A stretch of 64,000 nt of DNA from Casuarina equisetifolia (GCA_028551475.1 CM052354.1:4447391-4511390), one strand, 5' to 3'. Shown: positions 38,096 through 52,140, counted from the first letter of the stretch. Notes: generated from the letters alone by a model not told the origin. Numbers and translations: made by a program.

Positions 38096-39682
38096 ATATG
38101 ATTGACTTTTGTGTCAACACTCCCTTAAAATTAAGTATATACGGAATGGATTATTTTTGCTATTATGTTTGTAAATTAGAGTTTAATTTAAAGTTAACTT
38201 ATGAATAAGATAAAATAATTTTATATTTAAATATTTTTAAATTATATTTTCTTTAGTATGAGACTTCAAGCCTAAACAAAACTAATGACTAAGATAAGAG
38301 GCCTTTTATTAACCCTAGATCTAAAAGAATGATATCATGGCTAAGAAAATTCACTATATAATCAAAGTCTTATTTTTTTTCATTCTACAGCCTCATTATA
38401 TTGCAATGTTCCAAAATTTTTCTAATTGCACTAAACATTTGCATGTTTTTTTGTTTTAGATAAACCATTTAATGATGATTTTTTATTAAACACACATATC
38501 TGTACTTGTTATCAAACTCAACATTAAGAGGTTCTAGGTAGTGTCTACTCTAAATAAAGTTAGGTGCTTGTTGACAAAATAATAGAGGCTTTTGTTTCAA
38601 TGAAAATTTTCTTGTGTTTTAAGAAAGAGATGATATGTACCACTGACATAAATACCACATCAATTGGTCTATTGTGAACTTCTATAGGGTTAGTCTATAG
38701 AGGGAGCAATTTTGTGTTTGCAAATCAAGAAATTCTACATATATAGACGATTTTACAGTACATTATAAATAATGTGTATATTTTTATATCCTTTCCACAA
38801 GCATTATCAAGTAAAATTGTAAATTTTTAAGATGATATCACAAAAAAGATCTTACTCATGAGTAACAACAAAATTTTATTCATTTCAATCATAAATTTTA
38901 ATATCATATTCAAAATTCTATTTTCTCTTTAAAATGAGCTTACAAGAAGAAGAAAATGCTTTTTATATAAATAATTCTAAAATGAGTTACAAATAACACA
39001 AAACATTCCAACGGCCACCATAAAACACATTTATCAGGGTCATCAAAGTGGCCTTGTAGTACGGTCGCAGCTTTTAATATTTTTCACGAAGAGCTTTCCT
39101 TTTTCCCAAGAAAACACCTCACCCCTTTGCTATCCTTTAACTTCCTGAGTACGTACAACCACACAATAATTTCGATCATCTTCTTGTTCATGCATAGTCC
39201 ACTTTATCACCGCGATCAGCAACTTCATGAACTTAGTCACAGAGCATGCCGTTGTGTCACAACCTATCATATTCGCAATTAAATGTGATAGTTCTTTGGA
39301 GTTCATACCAATCAAGTGTCTAGTAACTTTGCCATATATGATCGCCACCTGCTATTTCTTCTTCCCCCGGAAAGGTCAGTTCTCTGAAGATATGGCTCAG
39401 CTACAGAGACTTTTGCTAAGAATCTGACCGAAAGATCACGTATTTCTGATATGGGTATCTTTAATGTAGTGGTCATCAGCCACCTCCTTTGCCCACCGAA
39501 TGTGTCGATAGAATTGGACGAAAGAAGACAGAGAAGCGACAGCCTTTTATTGAGTTTGAGGATAAAAGAATACTTTTCACAGGTTTGACTATGAGGTTAA
39601 AAAAGGAAAAGGAAAAAAAAAAAGCATGTTGAGAGAATTTATTTTGCTAGGTTTCTCTTTGCTCTCCTTGATTTCAAGTAGC

Positions 39683-40098
39683 CTTATTATGATGGTTTTA
39701 GGTTTCATTCCAAAAAGTTAACTTAATGGGAGGAATAGTATGCTCTTCTTATAAGATAAAATTGTCCTATTTTCTTTTATGATGTGAGAAAATAAAGTTC
39801 GTTACATTCTCTTACACATCTGAATCCATGTCACCCTTAACTTGGTGGGTTTTCTACCTATTCCACATTAGGGGTTTGCCTACTACTTAACCTATGTTAG
39901 TTGCAAGCAATATTGGGTGGGCCCATTGCACATCCTACATTAGGAGATACCAATAGCAACATCTCATTTTGACTTTGATACCACTTATTATAGTCTCTTC
40001 TCTCAAAAGGTCAACATAATGAGAGGAATAGCTAGAGCTCCTTAAATGATAAGATCAATTTGCTTTCTTTTTTATGTTAAAGAATGAAGTTTGTTAGA
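39683..40098 (-). mobile_element. TRIM-like LTR pair
   Basis: Left block 39683-39806 and right block 39984-40098 both start CTTATTAT and share AACTTAATGGGAGGAATAG / AACATAATGAGAGGAATAG, a TAAGAT stretch and a GAAGTTTGTTA/AAAGTTCGTTA end. Immediately left of the right block is ACTTTGATACCA, the complement of a tRNA-Met primer site. The region between has the usual short non-coding content. Minus orientation; ends not exactly fixed. Confidence 0.65.
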
Positions 40099-41659
40099 TT
40101 ATAAAACAAGTTATTGCACAATAATTGATTTTTTATTAATGATTTAGATGTCTAGTCCTACATTACAAACACTATTTTTATGATGAAATTTAAATGTAAT
40201 AAATATTCTATTCCCTTAAGTTAGCCTCTAAGTCGAATATATGTTTTTTTTTTAACATTTTTTCTATGGAAAAATGATAATTTTTTTTGATAACGCAAAA
40301 CCCTAACTAAGCTTTGTTTGATGGCTTAAATTGAAGAGTATTAGCTCACCTAAAAATATGTTCAAGTTAGTTACCAAATATAGCGGATTCAGACAAATGA
40401 CAATATTTATATTAAAAATAGTTTAACTTCTTTCTTTAAAATAAACTATTTATAGGAGATGATTTTTAAACTTATAATTAAAATACTATATCAAATATCA
40501 ATAATGTAGGACAATTACTAGTTTGCATTTTGTTTTGAGTGTAAGTTAGTTATGAGTAATATTATAGAACAATGATATTTAAACTTTGATATTATATTAA
40601 AAAACTTTACTTATTAGCCTTTAAAAAAAGAAAAAAAAATCTATTACCTAAAACATTTAATAACATAGAGTAACCACTCATTCACAAAGAGTCACATATA
40701 CCGATCTGCCATGTTCTTAAGTAAATTTTCTAACCGACATACATAACAAAAATGGGTAGTTGACAAGTAAAAGAAATTAAATATAAAATGAATAAACAGA
40801 AGCTCCAAATATCTAATGGTCCTGAAGCTTTCGGGTAAGGATTACCTTGTCCCACATCCTTGTCTGTCCCTTCTTTCCCTCTTGGCAAAGAGATTGAGCT
40901 CAAGTCCGATATGGACAACAAGGGGTACTAAATTGGAAAACGACGACAATCGGACTGCTAACTGTTCCTTGTTACTGCTATATCTTGTTTGAACAACACA
41001 TATTATCTTTTCTGCAGGCCGCTTCATATTGGAAGATGAGATTTAAATTTTTAAAGTTTCGAGCAAAGATAAGGAGTTGACTAGAGATCACCAGGCGAAA
41101 ATATTGAGAATATATTGAACTCTGTAGCTCTCGGAAGCATTTAGGAAGGTCGGTTCTTGTTTGAAACTCGAGCATTATGATGTTGCATTGTCCCTCTTTT
41201 CAACGCTACAGATAGCCGTCACCAATAGACTTAAGTCGCTCATTAATGATCTTTGGAATTTTCTTCGAACTACCATCTGGGCATGAATCACTCACTGGTG
41301 ATCAATCTTCTTCTGATTTTTTCTTGACAAAGTTTTTCAACTTCCGATCCTTAACATCGTTCGTCACAGCAAATCTTGTGTATTAAGGATATAGTTTCTT
41401 ATAGTAAAACTTATTATAAAATAAATATTTTTTTAATTCTTAAATTAATTTTTGAGTTAGAGTTTTAAACTTTCTAATGTAGTATGAGTGGAACTTGAAA
41501 ATTTTTAAGTCTCTAATTAATGATCTTTGAAATTTTCTTTAAATACTCACTAGTGATTCTGATTTTGTTTTTTGTTTTTTTTTGACTTCTCTCTTGTCAT
41601 CATTGTAGATATCAATAGTGAAAAATTAAGCAACAAGTAAGTAAGAAGATATTATGTTT

Positions 41660-41735
41660 TGAGGACAATCGAGTGGCTTAATTGGTAGTGTATGTTATTT
41701 AAGACTAAAAGGCTTGAGGTTGTACATCTATTTTT
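41660..41735 (+). mobile_element. Weak SINE-like stretch
   Basis: An A-box-like GTGGCTTAATTGGTAGTG is followed about 40 bases later by GCTTGAGGTTGTACATC, a degenerate B-box, and then a T-rich tail. Short and diverged; could be chance. Confidence 0.25.
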
Positions 41736-43119
41736 TTTTTCATATCTCTTATTTACTTATAAAAAAACATATGACATTTGGATTACACTTATCATTTTCA
41801 TGATTTTTGGAAGTTTTTATCTCCTACGTAAACTTTATTCTAATTTTGGCCCAATTCTTGAAGTGAATGAAACTTTATGGTGGTTGGTAAGAGAAAATAA
41901 ACCTTGGGTTGCTAAGACTCATAATAGTACATTTTAGTGGTTTCCCCATCTCTAGAGAGGGGTGTATTATAGAGCCTGAAATGGTTGAATCCGACGTCAG
42001 AGTTCTTGCTGTTGTAACGTGCAAAAAGTTTTGGAGTTTTCTTTTGGTCATAGAACATTGGTTTCTTCTTCCTTTTGGGTCTATTTCCATCGGGAAGAGT
42101 TTTGCATTATTGGACCCAAAAGAGATAAAACCCCATGCCAAAGGTAAGAAGGCTGCTTGTTGTATTCTCACTAGAATCCAAACATGGCATTCAGTCCTCC
42201 ACACGTAAAAGAAGCCATCCCATTTGGACCATTAGGAACAAAGGCTAAAGGATGTAACATGTCCATTAACAGTAACAAAGTTCACTATAAAGTCCAGCTC
42301 AAGAGTTTTAGCATATTTCCAATATTTTCTGTACATTTTAGACATATTTTCAGCTCAAAGTTAAATAAGGTAGAATACTGAATATATTTTAAGAGATTAA
42401 AATCAATTTTTTTTTTTTTGCAATAAATCAATTTGAGGGTTTTCTCTTTTGGTCAGGCGGTGTATAATTTGTAGTTGCAGAAAGAGGGATTGATATAGGG
42501 TTGTCTTTGGTATGGTCCATGATTATTGAATTTGTTTGATATACACATTGATTTCAATGAATGACTTCCAGCGCACGTCAACATAAATGGCCAAACTCAA
42601 TGATGCCCTACCACGCTCGACAGAATTAATGGGCTATTACCTTTTGCCGTTTCTGGTTCTCTGCGTGCAAAATGGTGTGGTGATGCAACGAGTTACGCAC
42701 CGAAACATACTAAACATGAGCATGATCCAACCGCCCGCCAGCTTTAAAGGAGGCCATGACAATAAGTTCTTAAAATCTTAAAATCTCAAGAGATTCTACC
42801 ATGTTCACTGTGTACAAAGTTAAAAGCAGAACAAGAAGTTGCAGTTAATGGACCAGTTCTGCAGCTCACAGAAAATACAGTGACGACATCTGTCTTAACA
42901 GTCTCTCTTACTCACTTTTATATATATTTCGTTTTCTGGTTCTTGTTGGCTGTAATTTAATGTTCCATCCAACTCCCTACCACCCTACCTTCCTCACATT
43001 ATTGTTCTCTAACAGTTTGACAAGCCCGGATCGCTTCTCATCATCAAACTCAAGAGCTCTCACTGTATATTGCAGTTTCTGTCAACACTTTCTTTCTTTC
43101 TGTAGGTTCTTTGGCCAAA

Positions 43120-46100
43120 ATGGCCGACCCGGGTTTGTTTTCCGACAAAGGTGAGGCCGATGATATGAACAAGAAGAAAGGAGAAGAAAAGAAGCAGAAC
43201 TCGGTTTCATTGCTAAAGCTGTTTTCGTTTGCTGACTTCTATGATTACATTCTGATGACAATCGGTTCGATTGGCGCATGTGTTCATGGTGCTTCGGTGC
43301 CTGTGTTCTTTATTTACTTTGGGAAATTGATTAATGTTATTGGATTGGCTTATCTCTTCCCCAAAGAAGCTTCCCATAAAGTTGCGAAGGTACACGGCCC
43401 CAGTTTGTAAACATCATCTTTCCTTGCATGCAGCAATCTTTGCGCTTGATGTTCTTTTCTCCAGAAAGTTTCCTTTTGTTATCTTTCTGGACTTGCAGCT
43501 TATTTCGACCCACGTTCTTTTTGCAGTACTCACTAGATTTCGTATATCTCAGTGTTGCTGTGTTGTTTTCTTCATGGATAGGTATGAGCTAAATTATTTA
43601 TTTCTTTAACCAACTGTTTGTTCTTCTGATTACACAAGTCTAATTGTTACTGCGGCGTGGAGTAAACAGAGGTTGCCTGTTGGATGCATACTGGGGAAAG
43701 GCAAGCGGCGAAGATGAGGATTGCATATTTGAACTCCATGCTAAATCAAGATATCAGAGTCTTTGACACTGAAGCTTCCACTGGAGAGGTCCTAGCTGCA
43801 ATTACAACTGACATTACTGTTGTTCAAAATGCTCTTTCTGAGAAGGTGGGTAACTCTTTACTTGTTTTCTTTAATCTTTATGTTCGGATGCAACTTGGTT
43901 CAAGAAACTCTTACCCAGTCTCTGGCTTCTCAACCTGCTTTTCCCCTAAAGCCTTGTGTTATGTACAGCTATTTTAAATTCTGTCGACAGAGTGAAGTGT
44001 GCTGTCACATTTAAGAGGACAATGGTCGATGGAGAGTTATTGGAAATAATGATCCTGCATATGACTTTAATGGGGCTTTATGGTTTTTGAATAAAAGGCT
44101 CACAAGCAGGTGTATAGGTCGCATCAAGGTTTCTTACTGGTTCTAGATAGTTTGCCCATTATATAACACATCTCAGTGAAATAAATAAAGCCAGTAAATA
44201 GGAACAAATCTTTTTGCAGCCTAATCACATCATTTATAACAAATCTGAGACGTCAAAGTTTTAAAAATGGACTAAATAAAGACAGGCAATTACTTCAGTA
44301 AGAATTTATAGAAAAAGCTAAAACCGAGTAAGAAGAAAAATAGTTTTCATTGAAAGGGATTAAACAGCGTGTTCTTCAAGAGGTCAGCTTTGTTTTCAGA
44401 AAAGTGAAACGTCTCCGGGGTTATTTCAGCGAACAGTTCTGACAGTGTTTTTATGTCTCTGCATGAGACCAAAAGTGAAGTAACTGCAGTGCCGAGTGGT
44501 ATTTATAAGCCGATAGGATTAGATGTGCTAGTGAGTTCAAAAAAAAGGTTTTGCCAGCTCGAATGAACAATAAATACTAAAAGCTTAGCTCTGGTATGTC
44601 TGAGAGGGAAAAGTTGTTGGATTTCAAAAACCCACTGGACAGTGGTCCAAAGCAGGTTAAGTTTGTACAATGGCAAGATGAACAAGTACAAAAGTTGACA
44701 TGTTCAAGTCGTAAATCTAAACGTGGGCATATTGGAACTATCCATTTTAAATCTGTATCCTGATATTTTCTTGTGTCATTCTTTTTTCCTTTTCAATCTA
44801 CTTTTTTTGCACTATGTTAGCCATTTGGAGCTCAAAATGATGGTGGGTGCTGCAGGTAGGCAACTTCCTGCATTATATTAGCCGTTTTCTAGCGGGCTTC
44901 ATTATTGGGTTTGTAAGGATCTGGCAGATCACTCTGGTGACACTATCAATAGTTCCCTTGATTGCCATTGCCGGTGGCATCTATGCCTGGGTGACAATTG
45001 GTCTCAATGCCAGAGTTCGAAAATCCTATGTCAAGGCTGGTGAGATTGCCGAAGAGGTCAGTTCAATCCCTCTTACATGACCACATTTCTGTAAATGATC
45101 AAAGACCCACCATCTGTTGCCTCCATCTTCTTCAAAATTTGGATGTCTCAGAACTTATTTGATCATATATGTCCTAAATGGATGGTCAAAAATTGGAAAA
45201 CAATTGACAGGATCGTTCACAATCTCTCTTATTATGTGACTCAGGTATTTGGAAACGTTAGAACAGTCCAAGCGTTTGGTGGGGAAGAGAGAGCAGTGAG
45301 ATCATATAGGAATGCTCTTACGCATACATACAAGTATGGAAGGAAAGCGGGATTAGCCAAAGGACTAGGACTAGGCACCTTGCATTGCGTCCTTTTTCTG
45401 TCATGGTCCCTGCTTATTTGGTACACTAGCATTGTTGTTCACAAGAACATTGCAAATGGAGGGGAATCTTTCACCACCATGCTCAATGTTGTGATTGCCG
45501 GCCTGTAAGTCCTTCTTCTTCTTGTTTCCATTGCCTACCATGGAAGCACATTAATGTGGTTTTACATGATTTTGCTGTGATGTTAGAATCAGAAAACACA
45601 TTGTTTGCTTCTATTGCTCTCAGGTCACTAGGACAGGCTGCACCAGACATCACTGCTTTTGTGAAAGCCAAGGCAGCAGCGTATCCCATTTTTGAGATGA
45701 TAGAGAGGGAAACCGTGAGCAAAACGAGCTCCAGGACAGGCCGAAAACTGCAAAAAGTTGAGGGCTGCATTCAGTTCAAGAACGTCACATTCAGCTACCC
45801 ATCTCGTCCAGATGTTGTAATCTTTGACAATTTGCGCCTTGACATCCCTTCCGGCAAAATTGTAGCCCTTGTGGGTGGCAGCGGATCCGGAAAGAGCACG
45901 GTTATCTCTTTGATTGAGCGGTTTTATGAGCCCCTTTCTGGGCAGATTCTATTGGATGGGTATGATATCAGACATCTTGACCTCAAATGGCTCAGGCAGC
46001 AAATTGGGCTGGTAAACCAGGAGCCTGCTCTCTTTGCAACCAGCATTAGAGAGAACATACTCTATGGAAAAGATGATGCCACCCTTGACGAGATCACACG

Positions 46101-49100
46101 AGCAGCCAAACTTTCAGAGGCTGTCTCTTTTATAAACAACCTCCCTGAGAGATTAGAAACTCAGGTATTAGGTTCTTTCATTGTTTGAGTACAGTTTCAA
46201 AAAGGAAGCGATTTTAAGTGCTTCTTTTGCAGGTGGGCGAGAGAGGAATACAGCTATCCGGCGGCCAAAAGCAAAGGATTGCCATAGCAAGAGCAATTCT
46301 GAAGAACCCCTCCATACTTTTACTGGATGAAGCTACAAGTGCACTGGATGCAGAGTCTGAGAAGAGTGTGCAGGAGGCACTTGATCGTGTGATGGTTGGC
46401 AGGACAACTGTTGTGGTGGCGCATCGGCTTTCGACCGTAAGGAATGCAGATACAATTGCTGTTTTGCAAGGAGGGAAGATAGTGGAAACTGGGAACCATG
46501 AGGAGCTTATTTCGAACCCGAACAGTGCCTATGCATCACTGGTTCTACTCCAAGAGGCAGGTCCTCTGCAGCACCACCCTTCACTTGGCCCCAACTTGGT
46601 ACGGCAAACAAGGTACTCATTCAGTCTATGAACTTTGGGAACTTGCATGTCACATTAAAATGCTCAAATTCCAATTAAATAGCAAGTTTCAGTCCCATTA
46701 TATATGAACTTATGTTTGTCTTCAATCACGCTATTGCATGATTCGAAAAGTGATTTGAGTTAAGCAGTCCATTTCTTATAAAAAGAGTAAATGTATTTCA
46801 CTTTTAAAAACAATTTCTAGAAATGATGCAGATAATGTGAGATAATTCATATTAGTTTTAACACACCCCAATAGTCAACATCAGTTATGAGGTTTATACT
46901 GAGTATATCCTCTTATAAATTTTGAATTGCAAGTTTTATACATGATATGTACTGATTTTTGGACTTAGTCTCTAATACCATATAAAAAGAATCCATAATG
47001 ATAACCCACATTGAAAGTAACTGGACATGATAAGAACAATATAGGTTGTTTCATATTATATGAAGTTTATATTGGGTATATCCTCTTGTAAACTATTTTG
47101 GATTGCAAATTTTGCAACTCAGAGGTATTCTGTCTTTTGAACTAGTCATTGATATCATATAGAAAAATCGGTAATGGTCTATTACCTCTAGTATGAACAT
47201 GTAACCATGTTGCATGTAATTGGACATATTAAGAACAATATTTGTTGTTCTATATCACTTAAATCTTGTTTGAGAATCCTTTTTAAAATAAAAAATGCCT
47301 TTGTCATGAGTTTTTTAACCTTCTACAAACATGTTTGGTCCATTTGATATGTTTTTGGCTTTTGATGAATGAACTTAACCTGTAATGATAATCATTTTCA
47401 ACAACTTTGTTTTGCAGCATAAAATACTCACGAGAACTATCCCGCAATGCAACAAGCTTTGGTGCCAGTTTTCGGTCTGACAAAGAATCTGTCAGTCGCA
47501 TGGGCACTGATGGAGGGGAGACTCTGAAGCCAAAAAAGGTGTCCTCCGGAAGATTGTATGCCATGGTTGGCCCCGACTGGGTTTTTGGGGCTGTGGGAAC
47601 CTTATGTGCTTTTATTACCGGAGCTCAGATGCCCCTTTTTGCTCTTGGGTTGTCTCAAGCACTTGTGGCCTATTACATGGATTGGGACACGACACGGCGA
47701 GAGGTCAAGAAGATTGCATTTTTGTTTTGTGCAGGTGCAGTTTTAACAGTGTTTTTTCATGCAATTGAACATTTCTGTTTTGGATGATGGGAGAGCGACT
47801 CACTCTTCGTGTGCGGGAGAAGATGTTTTCTGGTCAGTTCTCATCATAAAACTTCACTTCTGCTCTTTTCTTTTTTCTTTTAATTAAATTGAATTTATAT
47901 ATACTGTGCATCTAAGATTAAGGACATATGTTTAGATTGAGACCACATACAACATCAAATCAAATAAAAATTAGCCTTATCTAACTGCCAAGCATGTTGA
48001 ATATATAAGTTTTCAGTTTTTTTTTTGGGTATTTTCCTCTTCTTTAAGAATGCATCTGTAATAACCTTCTTGATAGCTTTAAAAGTAATAATCTTTGAAC
48101 TAACAATACCTCTAGAAATTCTGTCATTCATTTTCTTCTGCATAGTATGAACAAATTAAACAAATATAAATTTGAAGATATTTGTTCTAAAACTCTTTCC
48201 TTTAACATGATAATGAACCTAGCTAATTCTTGTACCCTATGACAAATAGGATGACTATACCTTAAGTGTAGTCTTCAAAAATTCCCATATTGTTATAAGG
48301 TATTGACACCTTGTGAAGATGCCGTTGTTGGACTTATTCGATGTATAACATAGGTAGCAACTTTTATCACTTTGCTCTTACTTCTAATCTAATAACAAAT
48401 ACACCTAACAAACTCAAAAATAACAATAATTTATGGGGTTTCAAAGAATAATCTTTACATATATAAAGAAGCAATTTTCTCACTATTGAGGAAATATCAT
48501 ATATTAAAAAGCCATCAGAGAATTTTCTCTTTGATATTTTTTTGGGTCATTGTAATGATTTACACTAACTGATACAACAGATTTGAAATTTCTTAAACTT
48601 TATGTTTATGAGAAAATTAAGAGAAATCTTAATTCAGAAAATTATGGATTTTGTTCTTAATCTTAATTTTGACTCCATGTGTAATTATGTTCTTCTTACT
48701 TCTTAAGAGGCAAGTTTTTAGCTTATCCTTCCAACAGCAGCATTTCGATGGTATTTTTTCAAGTCTAACTGGTCAAGACTCTTGGAATTTGTTTTGAATG
48801 ATGAATCCATCATCGTTAAGATAATTTGTCCTCTTCTGCTCAAACTGTTATTTCATCAAGGATCAAATTTCAGTGGTTTTGCCTACTGCTACTTCTAACT
48901 TTCCTCTTGTGTCTGATTACAGCCATTTTGAGGAACGAGATTGGATGGTTCGATGAAACAAACAACGCAAGTTCTATGCTTTCTTCGCGTCTAGAAAGTG
49001 ATGCAATTCTGCTGCGGACTATAGTTGTTGATTGCAGTGCCATTCTTCTACAGAATATAGGGTTCATCGTCGCCGCTTTGGTCATTGCCTTCATCTTGAA

Positions 49101-50781
49101 CTGGAGGATCACACTTGTAGTCATAGCAACATACCCATTGACCATTAGTGGTCACATCAGCGAGGTTTCCTACTAATCCTACTTTTGTTTGAATCATACT
49201 CAATCTGTCCGAAGTAAACTTAGAAACCTCTTTACTGTTTTCTCAGAAACTTTTCATGAAAGGCTATGGTGGAAACTTGAGCAAAACCTATCTGAAAGCG
49301 AACATGCTGGCTGGAGAGGCTGTGAGTAATGTCCGAACTGTTGCTGCATTTTGTGCTGAGCAGAAGATCCTCGACCTTTATGCTCAAGAACTCGTTGAGC
49401 CTTCAAAGCGTTCATTTGTTCGTGGTCAGATCGCTGGCGTATTTTATGGCATATGCCAGTTCTTCATATACTCATCCTATGGCCTGGCGTTATGGTATGT
49501 GGCTGAGGCTTCATTCCTTAAAACTTTGCTACAAGATTCTTGTATGTGTATTGGCTGAGGAACTTAAACTGGATTTAGTGCTAACTGTTGTATGAATTTG
49601 TCCAGGTATGGATCTGTTTTGATGGGGAAGGAGCTTTCGAGCTTCAAATCTGTGATGAAATCATTTTTTGTTCTGATTGTGACGGCATTAGCCATGGGAG
49701 AGACCTTGGCCCTGGCCCCAGATATTCTGAAGGGGAACGAAATGCTTGCATCTGTCTTTGATGTGATAGACAGAAAGACAGAGGTGAGAAGCACTGTTGG
49801 AGAAGAGCTGATGACAGTGGAGGGAACAGTTGAGCTAAGAAGCATCAAGTTCAGCTACCCTTCAAGGCCAGAAGTTCTGATTTTTAAGGACTTCAATCTG
49901 AAGGTTCATTCAGGACAGTGTGTGGCATTAGTGGGGCAGAGTGGTTCTGGTAAAAGCTCAGTCATCTCCCTAATACTGCGATTTTATGATCCCTTGGCAG
50001 GGAAGGTGATGGTAGATGGTAAGGTTCTGGGAAAATCTCTGTTAACATTTTTCCTTTTTGGTTAGGTAAAGGAGGTTCATGGTACGAACTACTGAACTTG
50101 GAACATAAGTTTTGGGCGATCAATAGTTGATTATTGGGCTACTGATTCATTGACATAACATTTGCATATATCTATAACATTTGTTATTAACATTTTAGAT
50201 AGGCTGGTCTAACAAGAATTCATCAAATTCTTGCAGGGAAGGACATCAGGAGACTGAATCTCAAGTCTCTAAGAAAACACATGGGCTTAGTCCAACAAGA
50301 ACCAGCTCTTTTTGCTACATCAATATACGAAAACATTGTGTACGGGAAAGAAGGAGCTTCTGAAGCTGAAGTATTTGAATCAGCCAAGCTTGCAAGTGCT
50401 CACAGTTTCATCAGTTCCCTTCCTGAGGGCTACTCTACTAGAGTGGGTGAACGAGGAGTGCAACTTTCTGGTGGTCAGAGACAGAGGATCGCCATTGCCA
50501 GAGCCATTCTTAGGAACCCAGAAATCTTGTTACTCGATGAAGCCACCAGCGCCCTTGATGTGGAATCAGAGCGTGTGGTTCAACAAGCTCTGGACAGATT
50601 GATGAAGAACCGGACCACGATCATGGTAGCCCATAGGCTGTCAACCATAAAAAATGCAGACCAAATATCAGTTCTTGAAGATGGAAGGATTATTGAGCAA
50701 GGGACTCATTCGGCACTTACAGAGAACAGGAATGGAGCATACTATAAGTTGATCAACATTCAGCAACAGAAACAGCTATAA
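43120..50781 (+). pseudogene. ABCB2/ABCB10-like full-size ABC transporter with exon 8 frameshift
   Basis: Plant ABCB proteins are plasma-membrane exporters laid out TMD1-NBD1-TMD2-NBD2. Twelve exons were placed: 43120-43389, 43527-43581, 43670-43845, 44856-45056, 45245-45504, 45624-46164, 46233-46612, 47418-47832, 48923-49164, 49247-49494, 49606-50018 and 50237-50781. All introns are GT-AG. NBD1 has Walker [10 protein letters not shown] (about 405-413), LSGGQKQR and [14 protein letters not shown]2 has [17 protein letters not shown] and [11 protein letters not shown]. Exon 8 is 415 nt where 416 is needed: in GGA TGA TGG the frame meets TGA at 47785-47787, while family members read GG-(I)-MGERLTLRVR. 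One base restores the frame through exons 9-12 to a total of 1248 aa. As written the protein would end after 750 aa, losing most of TMD2 and NBD2. Everything else is intact, so this is a very recent pseudogene, a null allele or an assembly error. Confidence 0.9.
46850..47265 (-). repeat. Direct repeats in ABCB intron 7, TRIM-like
   Basis: Units of about 180 bases repeat two to three times: GTTTATACTGAGTATATCCTC / GTTTATATTGGGTATATCCTC, then TTTTGRATTGCAA, then CTAATACCATAT / TTGATATCATAT, then TGGACATGATAAGAAC / TGGACATATTAAGAAC. The CTAATACCATA motif is the complement of a TATGGTATTAG primer-like site, so this may be a decayed short LTR element in minus orientation. Confidence 0.6.
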
Positions 50782-51574
50782 GAACATAAATGGCCAACCA
50801 ATAACCCAGATGATTGTTGCAGGATGCTCTCTGCAATCAATACTGCATTCATTGTATTTAACTTTTTACACTTCTTTCATCACCATGTATAAGAAGACTT
50901 AAAGCTTGATACTTTCTGTGTGACAATAAGGATCATATAGTTGGGGCATGGCGAAGAATTATGTATAGCCATTTCCCATTTTGTAACAGCTTCTTTACAT
51001 GTCCACAGGGGAGAGGAGTTTGAGACTTGATTATTACAAGAATGTCACCAAAAAGCAATTATATTACTATTAATTTTGTATATTTAGGAATTATTAAATG
51101 ATTTAGTTTTCAAGTTCTCTCTCTTTGGTTGCTGAGATGACTCTCACCGAAAAACATAACACATATAAGATTTTTAAAGTCTTGTATCTATAGATAACAT
51201 AATAGAAAAATTAAGTGATAAAATTATTTTTCCTTTTATCCAAAGTTATCATTTTGTCCTTATTTATAGATTTTAATTTTATTCTTAATCTTAATTTTAA
51301 TTTTGTACTTAGATATTCCATACTGACTAAGACACTTGTTGACTATTGAACACTCCTTTTTATCAGAAAACAACAATATATTTATCTCACAAATGAGTAA
51401 TAATAGGTTTTTCAAATATGTTCATAAAAACCATCATAGATGGAGTCCTTTTGTGGCCATCATCACCTCCACTCTTAATATAAAAAATGAAATACGTTTA
51501 GTGTATTCTAAAAGTCAAAGTCAATGGTTGAAATGAGAGGCTTCAGCTTGAGTGTCTGAAATTAGGTAAGGAGG
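50782..51574. other. ABCB 3' UTR and intergenic DNA
   Basis: About 250-300 bases after the stop are likely 3' UTR. The rest is AT-rich with no gene. Confidence 0.5.
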
Positions 51575-52010
51575 GTAAATTACATTGAAATTTTCCGTAG
51601 CAAGTACTCCCTCTTTGGCAACATTTAACTTTCAGAAGTTTCTTGGATGCCAAACGGATAAGAATGGTGTACAATTTCTTTCTCCAGTTTCTATGCTCTG
51701 CCGACTTCTTGTTATCATCGACAGAAACGTGTAGAAGCCATAATCCATGACCTTGGCAGTCTAAGAACTTCAGGTAAGGAAACCAAGTTTGATAAGCAAA
51801 GCTCAGAGACTCCGTCACAGGTACAGTAAAAAGGCTCACACTTTTTTAGTTCAGCTGCTTTTGGTATCACCTTTTTATTCAAAGTTCTCTTGCAGTAGGA
51901 TTGTCAATGAAGCCAATGAGGTCAGAAAGCTGAAAAATGCTCTGGAAATTTCCTGCTGTCGTCTTCTCGGCTATCTCACCTTTTTGAAGAGGTCTGAGGG
52001 CCCTTGAACC
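51575..52010 (-). pseudogene. Unidentified gene remnant, copy 1 of tandem duplication
   Basis: On the minus strand there is a piece reading LSFAYQTWFPYLKFLDCQGH and HVSVDDNKKSAEHRNWRKK, preceded upstream by RAFFSFLTSLASLTILLQE. The same two pieces occur in the same order in copy 2 near 60.1-60.45 kb, as TYKTWFSFMRFLDCCDHG and FFNFLTSLASSTSVLPE. Agreement of the peptide frames between two diverged DNA copies suggests former coding sequence. Neither copy has an intact frame. I do not recognise the family. Confidence 0.4.
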
Positions 52011-52140
52011 AACTATGCCGGGCTTAGGACCCACTAAGTTGCATTCAAATGTCAAAGATGTGAGGAAGTGTGAATCTCACCCATTAAATTGGTTAGAAGT
52101 CTAAGTCTACTGCATACATACAATCACATTAGAATGCTAC

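Larger units (their letters stand above)
38096..43119. other. Intergenic region before ABCB
   Basis: No gene can be supported. A TRIM-like pair and a weak SINE-like stretch are listed separately. GC-richer patches with short open frames occur at 39100-39430 and 41880-42220 without recognisable domains. The last 150 bases before 43120 are probably the ABCB leader (pyrimidine-rich, TTTATATATATTTCG near 42920 could be a TATA region). Confidence 0.4.

Noticed and set aside
39130..39430. Minus-strand 72-codon frame (KVTRHLIGMNSKELSHLIAN)
   Set aside because: It begins at GTG, not ATG, is flanked by stops, and no neighbouring exon could be found.
41875..42381. Overlapping frames on both strands
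   Set aside because: No domain and frames conflict; the DNA looks like decayed repeat.
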